From an uncultured Muribaculaceae bacterium (lineage in GTDB: Bacteria > Bacteroidota > Bacteroidia > Bacteroidales > Muribaculaceae), in contig CAKTFH010000010.1 of NCBI GenBank assembly GCA_934555895.1, positions 6,769 through 70,768 on the forward strand: 64,000 nt of DNA, in the 5' to 3' direction. Positions 1-9,507 of this stretch are shown piece after piece. The notes beneath the pieces were generated by a model. The model did not search any database and had not been told where the DNA came from. It saw nothing but the letters and a program-made list of their open reading frames with translations. Position 1 is the stretch's first letter; the number at the start of each line of letters is the position of its first letter. A program made the translations under genes and the position numbers.

Positions 1-1634
1 AGGTCGTTGATTTTCGCATAGACGCAGAGCGACGAGATAAGGCCGATGTTCGGGCCTTCAGGAGTCTCGATCGGGCAAAGGCGTCCGTAGTGCGTGTAGT
101 GCACGTCTCGCACCTCGAAACCGGCACGCTCACGCGACAGACCGCCGGGACCGAGGGCCGACAGACGGCGCTTGTGGGTGATTTCGGCCAGCGGGTTGGT
201 CTGGTCCATGAACTGGCTCAGGGCGTTGGTGCCGAAGAAGGTGTTGATGACCGAAGAGATGGTCTTGGCGTTGATGAGGTCGATGGGGGTGAACACCTCG
301 TTGTCGCGCACGTTCATGCGCTCGCGGATGGTGCGCGACATACGTGCCAGACCCACGCCGAACTGGTTGTAGAGCTGCTCGCCCACAGTGCGCACGCGGC
401 GGTTGCTGAGGTGGTCGATGTCGTCCACATCGGTCTTTGAGTTGATGAGCTCGATGAGATACTTGATAATCTCGATGATGTCTTCCTTGGTGAGCACGCG
501 CACATCCATGGGAGTGGAGAGACCGAGCTTCTTGTTGATACGGTAGCGGCCTACCTCGCCGAGGTCGTAACGCTTCTCGGAGAAGAAGAGATTTGTGATA
601 ACCTCCGATGCCGATGCGTCGTCTGGCGGCTCGGCGTTGCGCAGCTGCCGGTAGATATACTGGATGGCTTCTTTCTCTGAGTTCGACGAGTCTTTGCTCA
701 GAGTGTTGAAGATGATGGAATAGTCGGTGGAATTGTCCTGCTCTTTGTGCAGCAGGATGGTGCTTACGCCCGAATCAATGATTTTCTGGATGTTGTCTTC
801 ATCAATGATGCTCTCGCGGTCGAGGAATATCTCGGTGCGGTCGATCGAAACCACTTCGCCGGTATCCTCATCGACGAAGTCCTCCTGCCATGTGCGCACC
901 ACTCTGGCGGCGAGCTTGCGGCCCACCACTTTCTTAAGGTTGGCTTTGGTCACCTTCACCTCTTCGGCAAGGTCGAAGATATCGATGATATCCTTGTCGC
1001 TCTCGAGGCCGATAGCACGCAGAAGGGTTGTCACGGGCAACTTCTTCTTGCGGTCGATGTAGGCGTACATCACATTGTTGATATCGGTGGCGAACTCAAT
1101 CCAGCTGCCGCGGAAGGGAATGATGCGGGCCGAATAGAGTTTGGTTCCGTTGGCATGGGTGCTCTGTCCGAAGAACACGCCCGGCGAACGGTGCAGCTGG
1201 CTTACCACCACACGCTCGGCACCGTTGATGACAAAGGTGCCTTTCTCAGTCATGTAGGGGATGGGGCCCAGATAAACATCCTGTATTACCGTGGCGAAAT
1301 CCTCATGGTCGGGGTCGGTGCAATAGAGCTTCAGCTTGGCCTTGAGGGGCACGCTGTAGGTCTGGCCACGCTCGAGGCACTCCTCTATGGAGTAACGGGG
1401 CGGATCGATATAATAGTCGAGGAACTCGAGCACGAAGTTGTTGCGGGTGTCCGCAATGGGGAAATTCTCGGCAAACACCTTGTAAAGTCCTTCGTTGTTC
1501 CTCTTTTCGGGAGGAGTGTCAAGCTGGAAGAAATCTTTGAACGACTTCAGCTGCACCTCCAGAAAATCGGGGTAAGGAAGGGGATTCTTTACCGAGGCGA
1601 AATTTACACGGGGTTTATCTACTGCTGTTGACAT
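1..1634 (-). CDS. rpoB: RNA polymerase beta subunit, N-terminal part (cut by window edge)
   Basis: Beta subunit of DNA-dependent RNA polymerase; about 544 residues are visible and the rest lies beyond position 1. Translating the minus strand from the ATG at 1634 gives [18 protein letters not shown], then typical RpoB protrusion and lobe sequence, and finally the rifampicin-pocket region ([37 protein letters not shown]) near the window edge. Residues equivalent to E. coli D516, H526 and S531 are present, so the pocket looks wild type for rifampicin. The C-terminal catalytic half and rpoC should follow outside the window. It is the last visible gene of the rplKAJL-rpoB block and is separated from rplL by 293 nt that contain an attenuator-like hairpin. 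No promoter match was seen in that spacer. Confidence 0.97.
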   Translation of the reverse strand, partial: MSTAVDKPRVNFASVKNPLPYPDFLEVQLKSFKDFFQLDTPPEKRNNEGLYKVFAENFPIADTRNNFVLEFLDYYIDPPRYSIEECLERGQTYSVPLKAKLKLYCTDPDHEDFATVIQDVYLGPIPYMTEKGTFVINGAERVVVSQLHRSPGVFFGQSTHANGTKLYSARIIPFRGSWIEFATDINNVMYAYIDRKKKLPVTTLLRAIGLESDKDIIDIFDLAEEVKVTKANLKKVVGRKLAARVVRTWQEDFVDEDTGEVVSIDRTEIFLDRESIIDEDNIQKIIDSGVSTILLHKEQDNSTDYSIIFNTLSKDSSNSEKEAIQYIYRQLRNAEPPDDASASEVITNLFFSEKRYDLGEVGRYRINKKLGLSTPMDVRVLTKEDIIEIIKYLIELINSKTDVDDIDHLSNRRVRTVGEQLYNQFGVGLARMSRTIRERMNVRDNEVFTPIDLINAKTISSVINTFFGTNALSQFMDQTNPLAEITHKRRLSALGPGGLSRERAGFEVRDVHYTHYGRLCPIETPEGPNIGLISSLCVYAKIND

Positions 1635-1860
1635 CTAAAAAAATGCTAATTCTTAGTATTTTGGTGGGAGAAGAGATTACGGAGAGAATGAGTGTAAGGA
1701 GAGACAGAGAGGAGATTATCGCTCCGGATGCGTGTTGAGCCACGCTGTAGACGCTACAAGGGCGTTAAGAGGCAGAGCGCAGGCAGAGTGCGTGTTAAAT
1801 TAACCTAAACTTGAATAAACTTTCACAAATTAAGTTAAACACACGCCCCTCAATACGCAG

Positions 1861-1896
1861 AAAAGGTTAAGCGTCTATTTTCATAGACACTTAACC
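1861..1896 (-). terminator. Attenuator-like hairpin between rplL and rpoB
   Basis: On the minus strand a 14-bp stem (arms 1883-1896 and 1865-1878, one G-U pair) closes a GAAA tetraloop and is followed by four T. It sits 31 nt after the rplL stop and about 230 nt before rpoB. A partial terminator here would lower rpoB transcription relative to the ribosomal protein genes, as is known for the E. coli rplL-rpoB attenuator. The function here is inferred. The rest of the spacer (1635-1860) shows nothing I recognise. Confidence 0.65.
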
Positions 1897-1927
1897 ATTC
1901 TGCCTGTAAGAGGGCTACAGGGGTGTA

Positions 1928-2302
1928 TTATTTGAGCTCTACTTCAGCACCGGCTTCCTCGAGGCTCTTCTTGAGATCCTCAGCCTCAGCTTTGGCAAGG
2001 CCTTCCTTGACAACGCTGGGTGCGCCGTCAACCATTTCCTTAGCCTCCTTGAGGCCCAGACCGGTGAGTTCCTTAACGAGCTTCACAACCTGAAGCTTGG
2101 CTGCGCCAGCGCTCTTGAGCACTACATCGAAAGATGTCTTCTCCTCAGCGGCGGGAGCACCTGCGGCAGGACCGGCGGCAACTGCTACGGCAGCAGCAGC
2201 GGGCTCGATACCATACTCGTCCTTAAGAATCTGAGCGAGTTCGTTTACTTCTTTTACGGTCAGGTTAACCAGTTGTTCTGCAAAAGCTTTTAAATCTGCC
2301 AT
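1928..2302 (-). CDS. rplL: 50S ribosomal protein L7/L12
   Basis: Multimeric stalk protein of the large ribosomal subunit that recruits translation GTPases. It has 124 residues, the usual length. The N-terminal dimerisation domain ([19 protein letters not shown]) leads to an Ala/Pro/Gly-rich hinge at about residues 36-52, then the globular C-terminal domain with the conserved [20 protein letters not shown] segment that contacts elongation factors. It lies 42 nt downstream of rplJ in the same operon, so L10 and L12 of the stalk are co-expressed. Identification is secure. Confidence 0.98.
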   Translation of the reverse strand: MADLKAFAEQLVNLTVKEVNELAQILKDEYGIEPAAAAVAVAAGPAAGAPAAEEKTSFDVVLKSAGAAKLQVVKLVKELTGLGLKEAKEMVDGAPSVVKEGLAKAEAEDLKKSLEEAGAEVELK

Positions 2303-2344
2303 TGTTGTATGTTTTATTTGTTTTTTCTAAATTAAGTTGGATTG

Positions 2345-2869
2345 TCAGTTTTCTTTTTTGGAGAGGGTTTCGAGGATGCCGTGGAGCTTGCTGCCACCGC
2401 TCTGAAGAGCGGAAACCACATTCTTGGCGGGCGACTGAAGCAGTGCCACAACATCGGCGATGAGTTCGTTCTTGCTCTTGATAGTTGCAAGAGTCTCGAG
2501 CTGGTCTTCACCCACATAAACAGTCTCCTCTACATAGGCGGCCTTGAGGCGGGGAAGCACATCGTCTTTCTTCTTGAAGTTCTTGAGCAGCTTGGCGGGA
2601 GCGTTGCCTGTGTTGGAGCACATAAGCGAGGTGCTCTCCTTGAGCGCGGGATACAGCTCGGAGAAGTCGCCATCCATACCCTCAAGAGCCTTGTGAAGAA
2701 GAGTGTTCTTCACCACCATGAGCTTGATGTCGTCCTTAGCGCAGGCACGGCGGAGCTCGGAAGTGCGCTCTGCATTGAGTCCGGCGGTCTCCACGAGGTA
2801 GAAGCAGCTGTACTCTTTGAGGGTATCGGCGATTTTGCCGATGATGATTGCTTTATCTTCCTTTTTCAT
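2345..2869 (-). CDS. rplJ: 50S ribosomal protein L10
   Basis: Stalk base protein that binds 23S rRNA and carries the L7/L12 dimers. It has 174 residues, normal for the family. The N-terminal RNA-binding domain begins MKKEDKAIIIGKIADTLKEY and the C-terminal helix that holds L12 is near the end (ALQSGGSKLHGILETLSKKEN). It starts 20 nt after the rplA stop. That leaves no room for the long L10-binding leader found upstream of rplJ in E. coli, so any L10 feedback must act elsewhere. Confidence 0.98.
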   Translation of the reverse strand: MKKEDKAIIIGKIADTLKEYSCFYLVETAGLNAERTSELRRACAKDDIKLMVVKNTLLHKALEGMDGDFSELYPALKESTSLMCSNTGNAPAKLLKNFKKKDDVLPRLKAAYVEETVYVGEDQLETLATIKSKNELIADVVALLQSPAKNVVSALQSGGSKLHGILETLSKKEN

Positions 2870-2889
2870 TGTCGTTGTCTGTTTGTAGA

Positions 2890-3585
2890 TTATTCGTCAA
2901 TGGACTTGGAATCAACCTTGATGCCGGGACCCATCGTGCTCGAAAGATAAATGCTCTTGATATATGTACCCTTTGCTGTCGCAGGTTTGAGCTTAATCAG
3001 AGTGTTGATGAACTCACGGGCGTTGTCTCTCATCTGTTCGGGAGTGAAGGAAACCTTACCGAGCGAAGTGTGCACGATACCGTTTTTGTCGACCTTGAAG
3101 TCGATCTTACCCTTCTTAACCTCCTCAACAGCCTTGGCCACATCGACGGTCACTGTACCGCTCTTGGGGTTAGGCATGAGGCCGCGGGGACCGAGGATAC
3201 GGCCCAGGGCACCGATTTTACCCATGATGGCGGGCTGAGTGATGATTACATCGACATCGGTCCAACCGCCCTTGATTTTGTTGATATATTCGTCGAGGCC
3301 GACATAGTCGGCGCCGGCTGCCTTGGCTGCTGTCTCAGCGTCGGGAGTGCAGAGCACCAGTACGCGAACCTGCTTGCCTGTGCCGTGAGGGAGGGTCACC
3401 ACGCCGCGAACCATCTGGTTTGCCTTGCGGGGGTCTACACCCAGACGAACATCGATATCGAACGAAGCGTCGAATTTGGCATAGTTCGTTTCCTTTACCT
3501 TTACGGCTGCCTCTGCGAGCGAGTAAGCTTTCCCTGCTTCAATCTTGGACAAAGCCAATTTCTGGTTTTTTGTAAGTTTTGCCAT
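2890..3585 (-). CDS. rplA: 50S ribosomal protein L1
   Basis: L1 stalk protein, which binds 23S rRNA next to the E site and in many bacteria also represses its own rplK-rplA mRNA. It has 231 residues. The sequence has the family pattern: N-terminal [16 protein letters not shown], a central RNA-binding region with [18 protein letters not shown], and C-terminal [21 protein letters not shown]. It follows rplK by 14 nt and precedes rplJ by 20 nt, so the four ribosomal protein genes form one tight transcript. Confidence 0.98.
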   Translation of the reverse strand: MAKLTKNQKLALSKIEAGKAYSLAEAAVKVKETNYAKFDASFDIDVRLGVDPRKANQMVRGVVTLPHGTGKQVRVLVLCTPDAETAAKAAGADYVGLDEYINKIKGGWTDVDVIITQPAIMGKIGALGRILGPRGLMPNPKSGTVTVDVAKAVEEVKKGKIDFKVDKNGIVHTSLGKVSFTPEQMRDNAREFINTLIKLKPATAKGTYIKSIYLSSTMGPGIKVDSKSIDE

Positions 3586-3599
3586 TTTGAATTGAAGTT

Positions 3600-4043
3600 T
3601 TAAACGGTTTCAGGGAATGCCCCCTTTACAGTGATACCCATGCTGCGGGCAGTGCCGGCAACCATACGCATGGCCGACTCCACTGTGAAGCAGTTGAGGT
3701 CGGGCATCTTGTCGGTTGCGATGGTTTTTACCTGCTCCCATGTGATTTCGGCTACCTTCTGACGGTTGGGCTGCGAAGAGCCCTTCTTGATTTTGGCAGC
3801 CTCCATGAGCTGGATTGCCACCGGCGGGGTCTTGACTACGAAGTCAAAGCTCTTGTCCGTGTAATAAGTGATGATTACAGGGAGCACCTTACCGGCTTTA
3901 TCCTGGGTGCGGGCATTGAACTGCTTGCAGAACTCCATGATGTTGATACCCTTGGAGCCGAGTGCAGGACCCACTGGAGGTGAGGGGTTCGCTGCGCCGC
4001 CTTTGATCTGCAGCTTAATCTGTCCAGCAATTTCTTTTGCCAT
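3600..4043 (-). CDS. rplK: 50S ribosomal protein L11
   Basis: Protein of the GTPase-associated centre that binds 23S rRNA and is needed for the RelA stringent response. It has 147 residues, standard length. It starts [22 protein letters not shown], has the proline-rich [18 protein letters not shown] segment of the N-terminal domain and the C-terminal RNA-binding [17 protein letters not shown]. It is preceded by a 279-nt spacer after nusG (4044-4322). In that spacer I see only a short GC-rich inverted repeat (CCCCGA/TCGGGG near 4097-4121) and no promoter match, so read-through from nusG is likely. Confidence 0.98.
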   Translation of the reverse strand: MAKEIAGQIKLQIKGGAANPSPPVGPALGSKGINIMEFCKQFNARTQDKAGKVLPVIITYYTDKSFDFVVKTPPVAIQLMEAAKIKKGSSQPNRQKVAEITWEQVKTIATDKMPDLNCFTVESAMRMVAGTARSMGITVKGAFPETV

Positions 4044-4322
4044 TGTTTCTAATCTTTATTTGGTTTTACGAATTGCGCCGCCCGCTCTCCGCGCCCCCGA
4101 GCGTAACCATCGGGGCATGTGGCGGTGGGTGTGCCGCGCTTACTTGCGAACGCTGTCCAAAACGTTACCGCTTATTGGACTGTCAGGATTTCCGGTTCCT
4201 CTCCGCAGGTTTCCCTCGTCGGTTCGTGCCGTGTTTCAAGATTCGGCCGGCCTTCCGCGTTGCTGAAGTCCGGCTTTGTTCTGTTCACCTCGGCGCTGGC
4301 CTTGGGAAAAGGATTGTGAAGG

Positions 4323-4922
4323 TTATTCACGCTCCACCTTCGAATATTCAAGCTCCATAGGAGTCTCTCGGTCGAAAATCTTGACCACGATCCTGATTTT
4401 CTTTTTCTCAGGGAGCACCTCGGTAATCTTGCCGTGGAATCCGCTGAAGGCTCCATCGTTGATTTTCACGATTTCGCCGACCATGAAGTCCACGACGCCC
4501 TCCTCGGCACTCTCGTTGATATCGTCGGCAGTGCCCAGCATGCGCATCACTTCGCTCTCGCGCAGCGGCTCAGGTTTTGCATCCTTGCCACGGCCCTTGA
4601 GGAAGTCGATCACATTGGTGGTGTTCACCAGTTCATGCTGAACTTCGCCCACGAGGATAGCCTCTACAAACACATAGCCGGAATAAAGGTTCTTTTCTTT
4701 TACAACCTTTTTCCCGTTTTTAATGGTAAGAACTTTCTCCGTAGGAATAAGCACCTGGAACACATAGTTGCCGAGGTCGGTGTTCTTGATGGCACCATCG
4801 AGAACCTCCTTCACCTTGGCTTCCTTACCCGAGATGGCGCGGAGCACATACCATGCGCGCTGTGGCACCGCGGGCTTGCGCTCCGAGAGCGCTGCAGTTT
4901 CCGAAGTCTGTTTCTTTTCCAT
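4323..4922 (-). CDS. nusG: Transcription termination/antitermination factor NusG
   Basis: Elongation factor that binds RNA polymerase and links it to Rho or the ribosome. It has 199 residues. The NGN domain is recognisable (QRAWYVLRAISGKEAKVKEVLD ... YSGYVFVEAI) at about residues 20-120. The C-terminal KOW domain carries VGEIVKINDGAFSGFHGKITEV at about 145-195. It follows secE by 5 nt, the common secE-nusG pair, and precedes rplK. The length and single NGN-KOW layout point to housekeeping NusG and not a specialised UpxY/LoaP-type antiterminator. Confidence 0.97.
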   Translation of the reverse strand: MEKKQTSETAALSERKPAVPQRAWYVLRAISGKEAKVKEVLDGAIKNTDLGNYVFQVLIPTEKVLTIKNGKKVVKEKNLYSGYVFVEAILVGEVQHELVNTTNVIDFLKGRGKDAKPEPLRESEVMRMLGTADDINESAEEGVVDFMVGEIVKINDGAFSGFHGKITEVLPEKKKIRIVVKIFDRETPMELEYSKVERE

Positions 4923-4927
4923 AGCTA

Positions 4928-5128
4928 TTACTTGCCGAGGCTGTAAATCAGGTGCATGATGAAATCAACGGCTTGATCCATGACGAAGATTATCAGAGCG
5001 ATAATCACGGAAGCTAACATCACGATACAAGCGCTTTTGATCAGCTGCGTCTTAGTAGGCCAAGAAGTCTTATAGCGTAACTCGTCATAAGACTCCTCTA
5101 TATTCGTAAGTAATTTCAGTTTTTTCAT
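4928..5128 (-). CDS. secE: Preprotein translocase subunit SecE
   Basis: Small membrane subunit that clamps SecY in the Sec translocon. The likely start is the ATG at 5128 (MKKLKLLTNIEESYDELRYK), giving 66 residues. A longer frame running upstream would begin inside tRNA-Trp and is not credible. It has the single-TM SecE layout: an amphipathic helix with the conserved TSWPTKTQL motif, then one hydrophobic segment (about residues 34-57). It sits between tRNA-Trp (14 nt upstream) and nusG (5 nt downstream). Confidence 0.95.
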   Translation of the reverse strand: MKKLKLLTNIEESYDELRYKTSWPTKTQLIKSACIVMLASVIIALIIFVMDQAVDFIMHLIYSLGK

Positions 5129-5142
5129 TTCCAATTTTTTAG

Positions 5143-5215
5143 CACGGGTTGAGAGACTCGAACTCCCGACACCTGGTTTTGGAGACCAGTGCTCTACCAA
5201 CTGAGCTAAACCCGT
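5143..5215 (-). tRNA. tRNA-Trp (anticodon CCA)
   Basis: Complete 73-nt cloverleaf on the minus strand. The acceptor ACGGGTT pairs with AACCCGT, the D-arm is AGCTCAGTTGGTAGAGC, and the anticodon stem CTGGT/ACCAG holds loop CTCCAAA with anticodon CCA. The T-arm is normal, the discriminator is G and CCA is not encoded. It directly precedes secE. Confidence 0.96.
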
Positions 5216-5217
5216 AT

Positions 5218-5272
5218 AAAAAACTCCGGCTCGCTCTACCTGGACTTAAGCCTCGGTGAGGCTCGCCGGAGT
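5218..5272 (-). terminator. Intrinsic terminator after tuf
   Basis: Minus-strand hairpin with outer stem ACTCCGGC/GCCGGAGT (5265-5272 and 5223-5230), an inner stem GCCTC/GAGGC (5250-5262), and a run of six T right after it, just before tRNA-Trp. It separates the tRNA-tuf transcript from the tRNA-Trp-secE-nusG-rpl transcript, unless read-through is common. A second compact stem (GGCGGCA/TGCCGCC, 5295-5312) lies directly after the tuf stop but lacks a T-run. Confidence 0.75.
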
Positions 5273-5323
5273 CTTATGATTTATCCTTTACCGTGGCGGC
5301 ACGGATGCCGCCCATGGAAGGTA

Positions 5324-6508
5324 TTAGTCGAGGATTTCGGTGATCTGGCCCGAACCTACGGTGCGGCCGCCCTCACGGATGGCGAAGCGGAGACCCTGAT
5401 CGCAGGCAACGGGAGTGATGAGGTCAACGATGATCTCAACGTGGTCGCCGGGCATTACCATCTCTACACCTTCGGGGAGAGTAATCTCACCGGTTACATC
5501 AAGTGTACGGATGTAGAACTGGGGACGATAGTGGTTGTGGAACGGAGTGTGACGGCCACCCTCTTCTTTCTTGAGGATGTAGACCGAAGCCTTGAACTTG
5601 CTGTGGGGCTTAACGATACCCGGGTGGCAGATTACCATACCACGCTTGATTTCCTTCTTGTCGATACCGCGGAGAAGCAGACCTACGTTATCGCCAGCCT
5701 CGCCCTGGTCGAGGAGCTTGCGGAACATTTCCACACCGGTAACGGTCGACTTCAGGTTGGCGCCAAGACCCATGATCTGAACTTCGTCGCCTACCTTGAC
5801 AATACCTGTCTCAATACGGCCGGTAGCCACTGTACCACGACCTGTGATCGAGAACACATCCTCTACAGGCATAAGGAAGGGCTTATCGATATCGCGGGGA
5901 GGCAGAGGAATCCATGTGTCGACTGCGTCCATGAGCTCCATAACCTTAGCTTCCCACTCAGGCTCGCCGTTAAGGGCGCCAAGAGCAGAACCACGGATGA
6001 TGGGGGTCTCGTCGCCGTCGTATTCGTAGGCTGAGAGGAGTTCGCGCATTTCCATTTCAACGAGCTCGAGCATCTCCTCATCGTCGACCATGTCGCACTT
6101 GTTGAGGAAGACAACCAGACGGGGCACGTTCACCTGACGGGCGAGAAGGATATGCTCGCGGGTCTGGGGCATAGGACCGTCGGTGGCAGCTACCACGATG
6201 ATAGCACCGTCCATCTGAGCGGCACCGGTTACCATGTTCTTCACATAGTCGGCGTGGCCCGGGCAGTCAACGTGTGCATAGTGACGGTTAGCGGTCTCGT
6301 ATTCTACGTGAGCGGTGTTGATTGTGATACCACGCTCTTTCTCCTCGGGTGCGTTGTCGATCTGATCGAACGACTTAACCTCTGAGAGACCTTTCTTAGC
6401 CAGCACAGTGGTGATGGCGGCGGTCAGAGTGGTCTTACCGTGGTCCACGTGACCGATAGTACCGATGTTTACATGCGGTTTGGTTCTTTCGAATTTCTCT
6501 TTAGCCAT
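5324..6508 (-). CDS. tuf: Elongation factor Tu
   Basis: GTPase that delivers aminoacyl-tRNA to the ribosome. It has 394 residues, the usual bacterial length. The G motifs are all present: G1 [10 protein letters not shown] near residue 19, G2 with [15 protein letters not shown]3 [13 protein letters not shown]4 [10 protein letters not shown] and the GSALGAL G5. Domains 2 and 3 are complete to the C-terminal [14 protein letters not shown]. It follows the Thr-Tyr-Gly-Thr tRNA cluster, the same order as the tufB operon of E. coli, and shares its promoter at about 7380-7411. The 335-nt spacer from tRNA-Thr to the tuf start (6509-6844) holds no feature I can recognise. Confidence 0.99.
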   Translation of the reverse strand: MAKEKFERTKPHVNIGTIGHVDHGKTTLTAAITTVLAKKGLSEVKSFDQIDNAPEEKERGITINTAHVEYETANRHYAHVDCPGHADYVKNMVTGAAQMDGAIIVVAATDGPMPQTREHILLARQVNVPRLVVFLNKCDMVDDEEMLELVEMEMRELLSAYEYDGDETPIIRGSALGALNGEPEWEAKVMELMDAVDTWIPLPPRDIDKPFLMPVEDVFSITGRGTVATGRIETGIVKVGDEVQIMGLGANLKSTVTGVEMFRKLLDQGEAGDNVGLLLRGIDKKEIKRGMVICHPGIVKPHSKFKASVYILKKEEGGRHTPFHNHYRPQFYIRTLDVTGEITLPEGVEMVMPGDHVEIIVDLITPVACDQGLRFAIREGGRTVGSGQITEILD

Positions 6509-6844
6509 AACTTTGCTATTTTATTTTTTTTGAAAAAGATTATATCGTTTCAACTTTTCCCGAGCGGTTGTCGTTATCATAACCGAAGGTCGTATTTTCC
6601 GACATCTGGGAAGAGCCGGCGGCGCCAATGCCTTCAAAAAAAGCCGACATTTTGCACCATTCATGTTTCGCACAAACGCTCCCGGTTTCGCCTGACGCAC
6701 TCCCGGCTTCAAGTCTGAAACCGCTGAGACTGTCCGATGCGAGCCGGAGGCTGCTGTGTAGACATCTTCAGTTCGTCTCTCAACAGCACACCGCGGCAAT
6801 GACATAGCACTGTCGGGGCTGTGTTCGTGAGTTCCGAATTTGAG

Positions 6845-6916
<72 letters not shown>

Positions 6917-6932
6917 AAAATTTCTGTTTCAG

Positions 6933-7005
6933 AGCGGAAGACGAGGCTCAAACTCGCGACCCTCAGCTTGGAAGGCTGATGCTCTATCAACTGAGCTACT
7001 TCCGC
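6933..7005 (-). tRNA. tRNA-Gly (anticodon TCC)
   Basis: 73-nt cloverleaf with acceptor GCGGAAG/CTTCCGC, anticodon stem TCAGC/GCTGA and loop CTTCCAA, anticodon TCC. Discriminator T, no encoded CCA. It lies between tRNA-Tyr and tRNA-Thr(GGT). Confidence 0.95.
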
Positions 7006-7087
7006 ATTACGCCGGAGTTCATTTACAGAACCCTTTCTCCCGGCACCGATATGGCGGCATCGAAGATGCGCTGGAAGCGCTGTGTAG

Positions 7088-7170
7088 TGGGCGCGGATGG
7101 ATTCGAACCACCGAAGACATAAGTCAGCAGATTTACAGTCTGCCCCATTTGGCCACTCTGGAACACGCCC
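7088..7170 (-). tRNA. tRNA-Tyr (anticodon GTA)
   Basis: 83-nt class II tRNA with a long variable arm. Acceptor GGGCGTG/CGCGCCC (one G-U pair), anticodon stem GCAGA/TCTGC with loop CTGTAAA, anticodon GTA. Discriminator A, no encoded CCA. Confidence 0.95.
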
Positions 7171-7226
7171 AAATTTGCCGATTCCGAACCTATATGCCGG
7201 AACCTGATGCCGCCATCGTTTAGTTG

Positions 7227-7300
7227 AGCCTCTTGTCGGATTCGAACCAACGACCCCGAGATTACAAATCACGTGCTCTGGCCAACTGAGCTAAAGAGGC
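7227..7300 (-). tRNA. tRNA-Thr (anticodon TGT)
   Basis: 74-nt cloverleaf, first gene of the tuf operon. Acceptor GCCTCTT/AAGAGGC. The anticodon stem CGTGA/TCTCG has a T-T mismatch in the middle and holds loop TTTGTAA, anticodon TGT. Discriminator T, no encoded CCA. Confidence 0.93.
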
Positions 7301-7379
7301 ATTGTTTTCAAAGGTCTAAGGAGCCGCTCGCAGCATCGACTCTGCAGTCTCAGCAGGGCTTATCTCCCTTTTGCGGTTG

Positions 7380-7411
7380 CAAAGTTAAGCACAAATTTTC
7401 ATTCCCGCAAA
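7380..7411 (-). promoter_or_regulatory. Promoter of the tRNA-tuf operon
   Basis: Minus-strand -7 box TAACTTTG (7380-7387) with a -33 box TTTG (7408-7411), spaced exactly 20 nt. This is a full match to the Bacteroidota sigma-ABfr consensus. The start of transcription would fall about 70 nt upstream of tRNA-Thr(TGT). The rest of 7301-7689 holds only the divergent promoter of the next gene. Confidence 0.8.
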
Positions 7412-7646
7412 AAATTCCACGAAAAATCTTTCATTTTTTATTCCCCAAACAGCTTTTTTAGTTCTTACATGCTGACTCCCCGCCATTTACAGCGAAGCCC
7501 TAAAAAGCATTAAATCATCTCCGGCGCCACCGGTCCCTCAGAGGCGTGCGCTCTCCTGCCCCCTTTCCGGCAGCCCACAGCAAGCGCTGGAAGCCAGTCC
7601 CAGCTCCCGCGGCGCACATTATTATACGTTTTATCGCGAAATTCGT

Positions 7647-7654
7647 TATATTTG
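7647..7654 (+). promoter_or_regulatory. -7 box upstream of aminopeptidase P gene
   Basis: TATATTTG matches TAnnTTTG and lies 35 nt before the ATG at 7690. No good -33 TTG is seen at the expected distance. Confidence 0.5.
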
Positions 7655-7689
7655 CACTCGAATACACAACCATCAGAATACCCCTTATT

Positions 7690-9474
7690 ATGATGAAAGA
7701 AATCACAACTGCGCGCCTCGGCGCGTTCAGAAACCTTATGAAAGCGGCACACATCGACGCTGCCATCACCCCCCAGACCGACCCCCATCACAGCGAATAC
7801 CTTGCCGACCACTGGCAGGTGCGCCGCTGGCTAAGCGGCTTCACCGGTTCGGCAGGCACACTCGTCGTAACCCCCGACCGCGCCCTGCTATGGACCGACT
7901 CGCGCTACTTCCTTCAGGCCGCCGAGCAACTTGAGGGCACCGGCATAGAGCTTATGAAGGAAGGCATCCCCGGCACACCCTCCATCAGCGACTTCCTCAC
8001 CAGCAACCTAAAGGCCGGAGCCATTGTCGGCATCGACGGCAACCTTTTCTCGCAGTCGGAGGCCGGCGAGCTCGAGAAGACGCTCATGAAGCACCAGATC
8101 AGCCTCGACACCCATTTCAATGCCATCGACGCCATCTGGACCGACCGCCCCGGTCTGCCCGACGCTCCGGTGTTCATCCACGACATCAAATACGCCGGCA
8201 TGTCGGCCGAAGAAAAAATCAAGAAGATTCTTGCCGACGCAGCCGCCCAGGGAGCATCGGCGATCCTCGTGAGCGCACTCGACGAGGTAGCCTGGACCCT
8301 CAACATCCGCTGCAGCGATGTGAACTGCAACCCCGTGGCCACTGCTTTCCTCTACCTCTCGCCGGAAGGCTCCACATTATTTATCAACGGCGCCAAACTC
8401 TCGGCCGAGGTTTCAGCATACCTCTCCGCCAACGGCGTGAAGGCAGCTCCCTATGAGTCGCTCCACACATTCCTCGACAGCCTGCCGCAGTCAGCTCGCG
8501 TACTGGTGGAGGCCGCCCGCACATCCATTGCCGTAATCGACACCCTCGGCGCCCGCGCCCTCGCCGGAGCCTCGCCCATACCTCTTCTCAAAGCCGTCAA
8601 GAACGATGTGCAGATAGCCGGCATCCGTTCGGCCATGGAGCACGACGGCGCCGCTCTCGTGGCAGCCTTCATGGAGATGGAGCGCATGATGAAGGCCGGC
8701 GAGAAGCTTACCGAGCTCGCTGTGGCCGAAATCCTCACCCGCTACCGCTCGCAGCAGCCCTTCTATTTCGACGAGAGTTTCGAAACAATCGCCGGTTACG
8801 GCCCTCACGGAGCCATAGTGCACTACAGCGCCGACGAGCAGAGTTATTCGACCATCGAGCCTCACGGCCTGCTGCTCATCGACTCGGGCGCCCAGTATCT
8901 CACCGGCACCACCGACATCACCCGCACCATAGCCATGGGCGCACCCACCGACCGCGAGCGCCGCGACTTCACCCTCGTGATGAAAGGCCACATCGCTCTC
9001 GGCACAGCCATCTTCCCTGAAGGCACCATGGGCATGCAGCTCGACGCACTGGCACGCCAGTATCTGTGGAAAGACGGCCTGAGCTACCTCCACGGCACCG
9101 GTCACGGCGTGGGTCACTTCCTCAACGTGCATGAAGGCCCGCAGCGCATCCACCTCAACACCGTGGCCGCGCCGCTCGTTCCCGGCATGCTCACATCCAA
9201 CGAACCCGGCCTCTACCGCGCAGGCGAGCACGGCATCCGCTGCGAGAACCTCGTGCTCACCGTCGATGCATTCACCACCGAGTTCGGCCGCTTCTTCCGC
9301 TTCGAGACCATGACCCTCTTCCCCTTCGACCGCACCCTCTTCGACACCTCAATAATGACGCCCGAGGAGATCAACTGGGTCAACCATTATCACGAAGAGG
9401 TCTATAGCCGTCTGCTGCCGCTGCTCACGCCCGAACAGGGTAAATGGCTGCGTGAAAAGACCCTCCCCCTCTGA
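7690..9474 (+). CDS. Aminopeptidase P family Xaa-Pro aminopeptidase (M24B)
   Basis: Metallopeptidase that removes an N-terminal residue preceding proline. The start is taken at the ATG pair at 7690/7693 (MMKEITTARLGAFRN), just after a -7 box, because the upstream frame extension has no promoter support. It has 594 residues, the length of the three-domain eukaryote-like aminopeptidase P. Two creatinase-like N-terminal domains come first, and the C-terminal pita-bread domain carries the five metal ligands: Asp in LLIDSGAQY, Asp in GTTDITRT, His in HGTGHGVGHF, Glu in SNEPGLYRAGEHG and Glu in RCENLVL. It has no signal peptide, so it is cytoplasmic, probably finishing digestion of imported proline peptides. 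It is followed 33 nt later by the carbonic-anhydrase-like gene. Confidence 0.93.
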   Translation: MMKEITTARLGAFRNLMKAAHIDAAITPQTDPHHSEYLADHWQVRRWLSGFTGSAGTLVVTPDRALLWTDSRYFLQAAEQLEGTGIELMKEGIPGTPSISDFLTSNLKAGAIVGIDGNLFSQSEAGELEKTLMKHQISLDTHFNAIDAIWTDRPGLPDAPVFIHDIKYAGMSAEEKIKKILADAAAQGASAILVSALDEVAWTLNIRCSDVNCNPVATAFLYLSPEGSTLFINGAKLSAEVSAYLSANGVKAAPYESLHTFLDSLPQSARVLVEAARTSIAVIDTLGARALAGASPIPLLKAVKNDVQIAGIRSAMEHDGAALVAAFMEMERMMKAGEKLTELAVAEILTRYRSQQPFYFDESFETIAGYGPHGAIVHYSADEQSYSTIEPHGLLLIDSGAQYLTGTTDITRTIAMGAPTDRERRDFTLVMKGHIALGTAIFPEGTMGMQLDALARQYLWKDGLSYLHGTGHGVGHFLNVHEGPQRIHLNTVAAPLVPGMLTSNEPGLYRAGEHGIRCENLVLTVDAFTTEFGRFFRFETMTLFPFDRTLFDTSIMTPEEINWVNHYHEEVYSRLLPLLTPEQGKWLREKTLPL

Positions 9475-9507
9475 GATTCCACGTATCACAACAACACTTT
9501 AATATAA

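Noticed and set aside
90-1631. Plus-strand open frames across 90-440 and 747-1631
   Set aside because: They are antisense to rpoB, whose minus-strand translation is unmistakable.
2870-2889. L10-binding leader upstream of rplJ
   Set aside because: Only 20 nt separate rplA and rplJ, too short for the structured L10 leader known in other bacteria.
5276-6034. 252-codon plus-strand frame over tuf
   Set aside because: Antisense shadow of EF-Tu; no promoter or family match.
7546-7689. Upstream extension of the aminopeptidase P gene to 7546
   Set aside because: The extra 48 codons run through the -7 box and lack similarity to the family; the ATG at 7690 gives a normal N-terminus.
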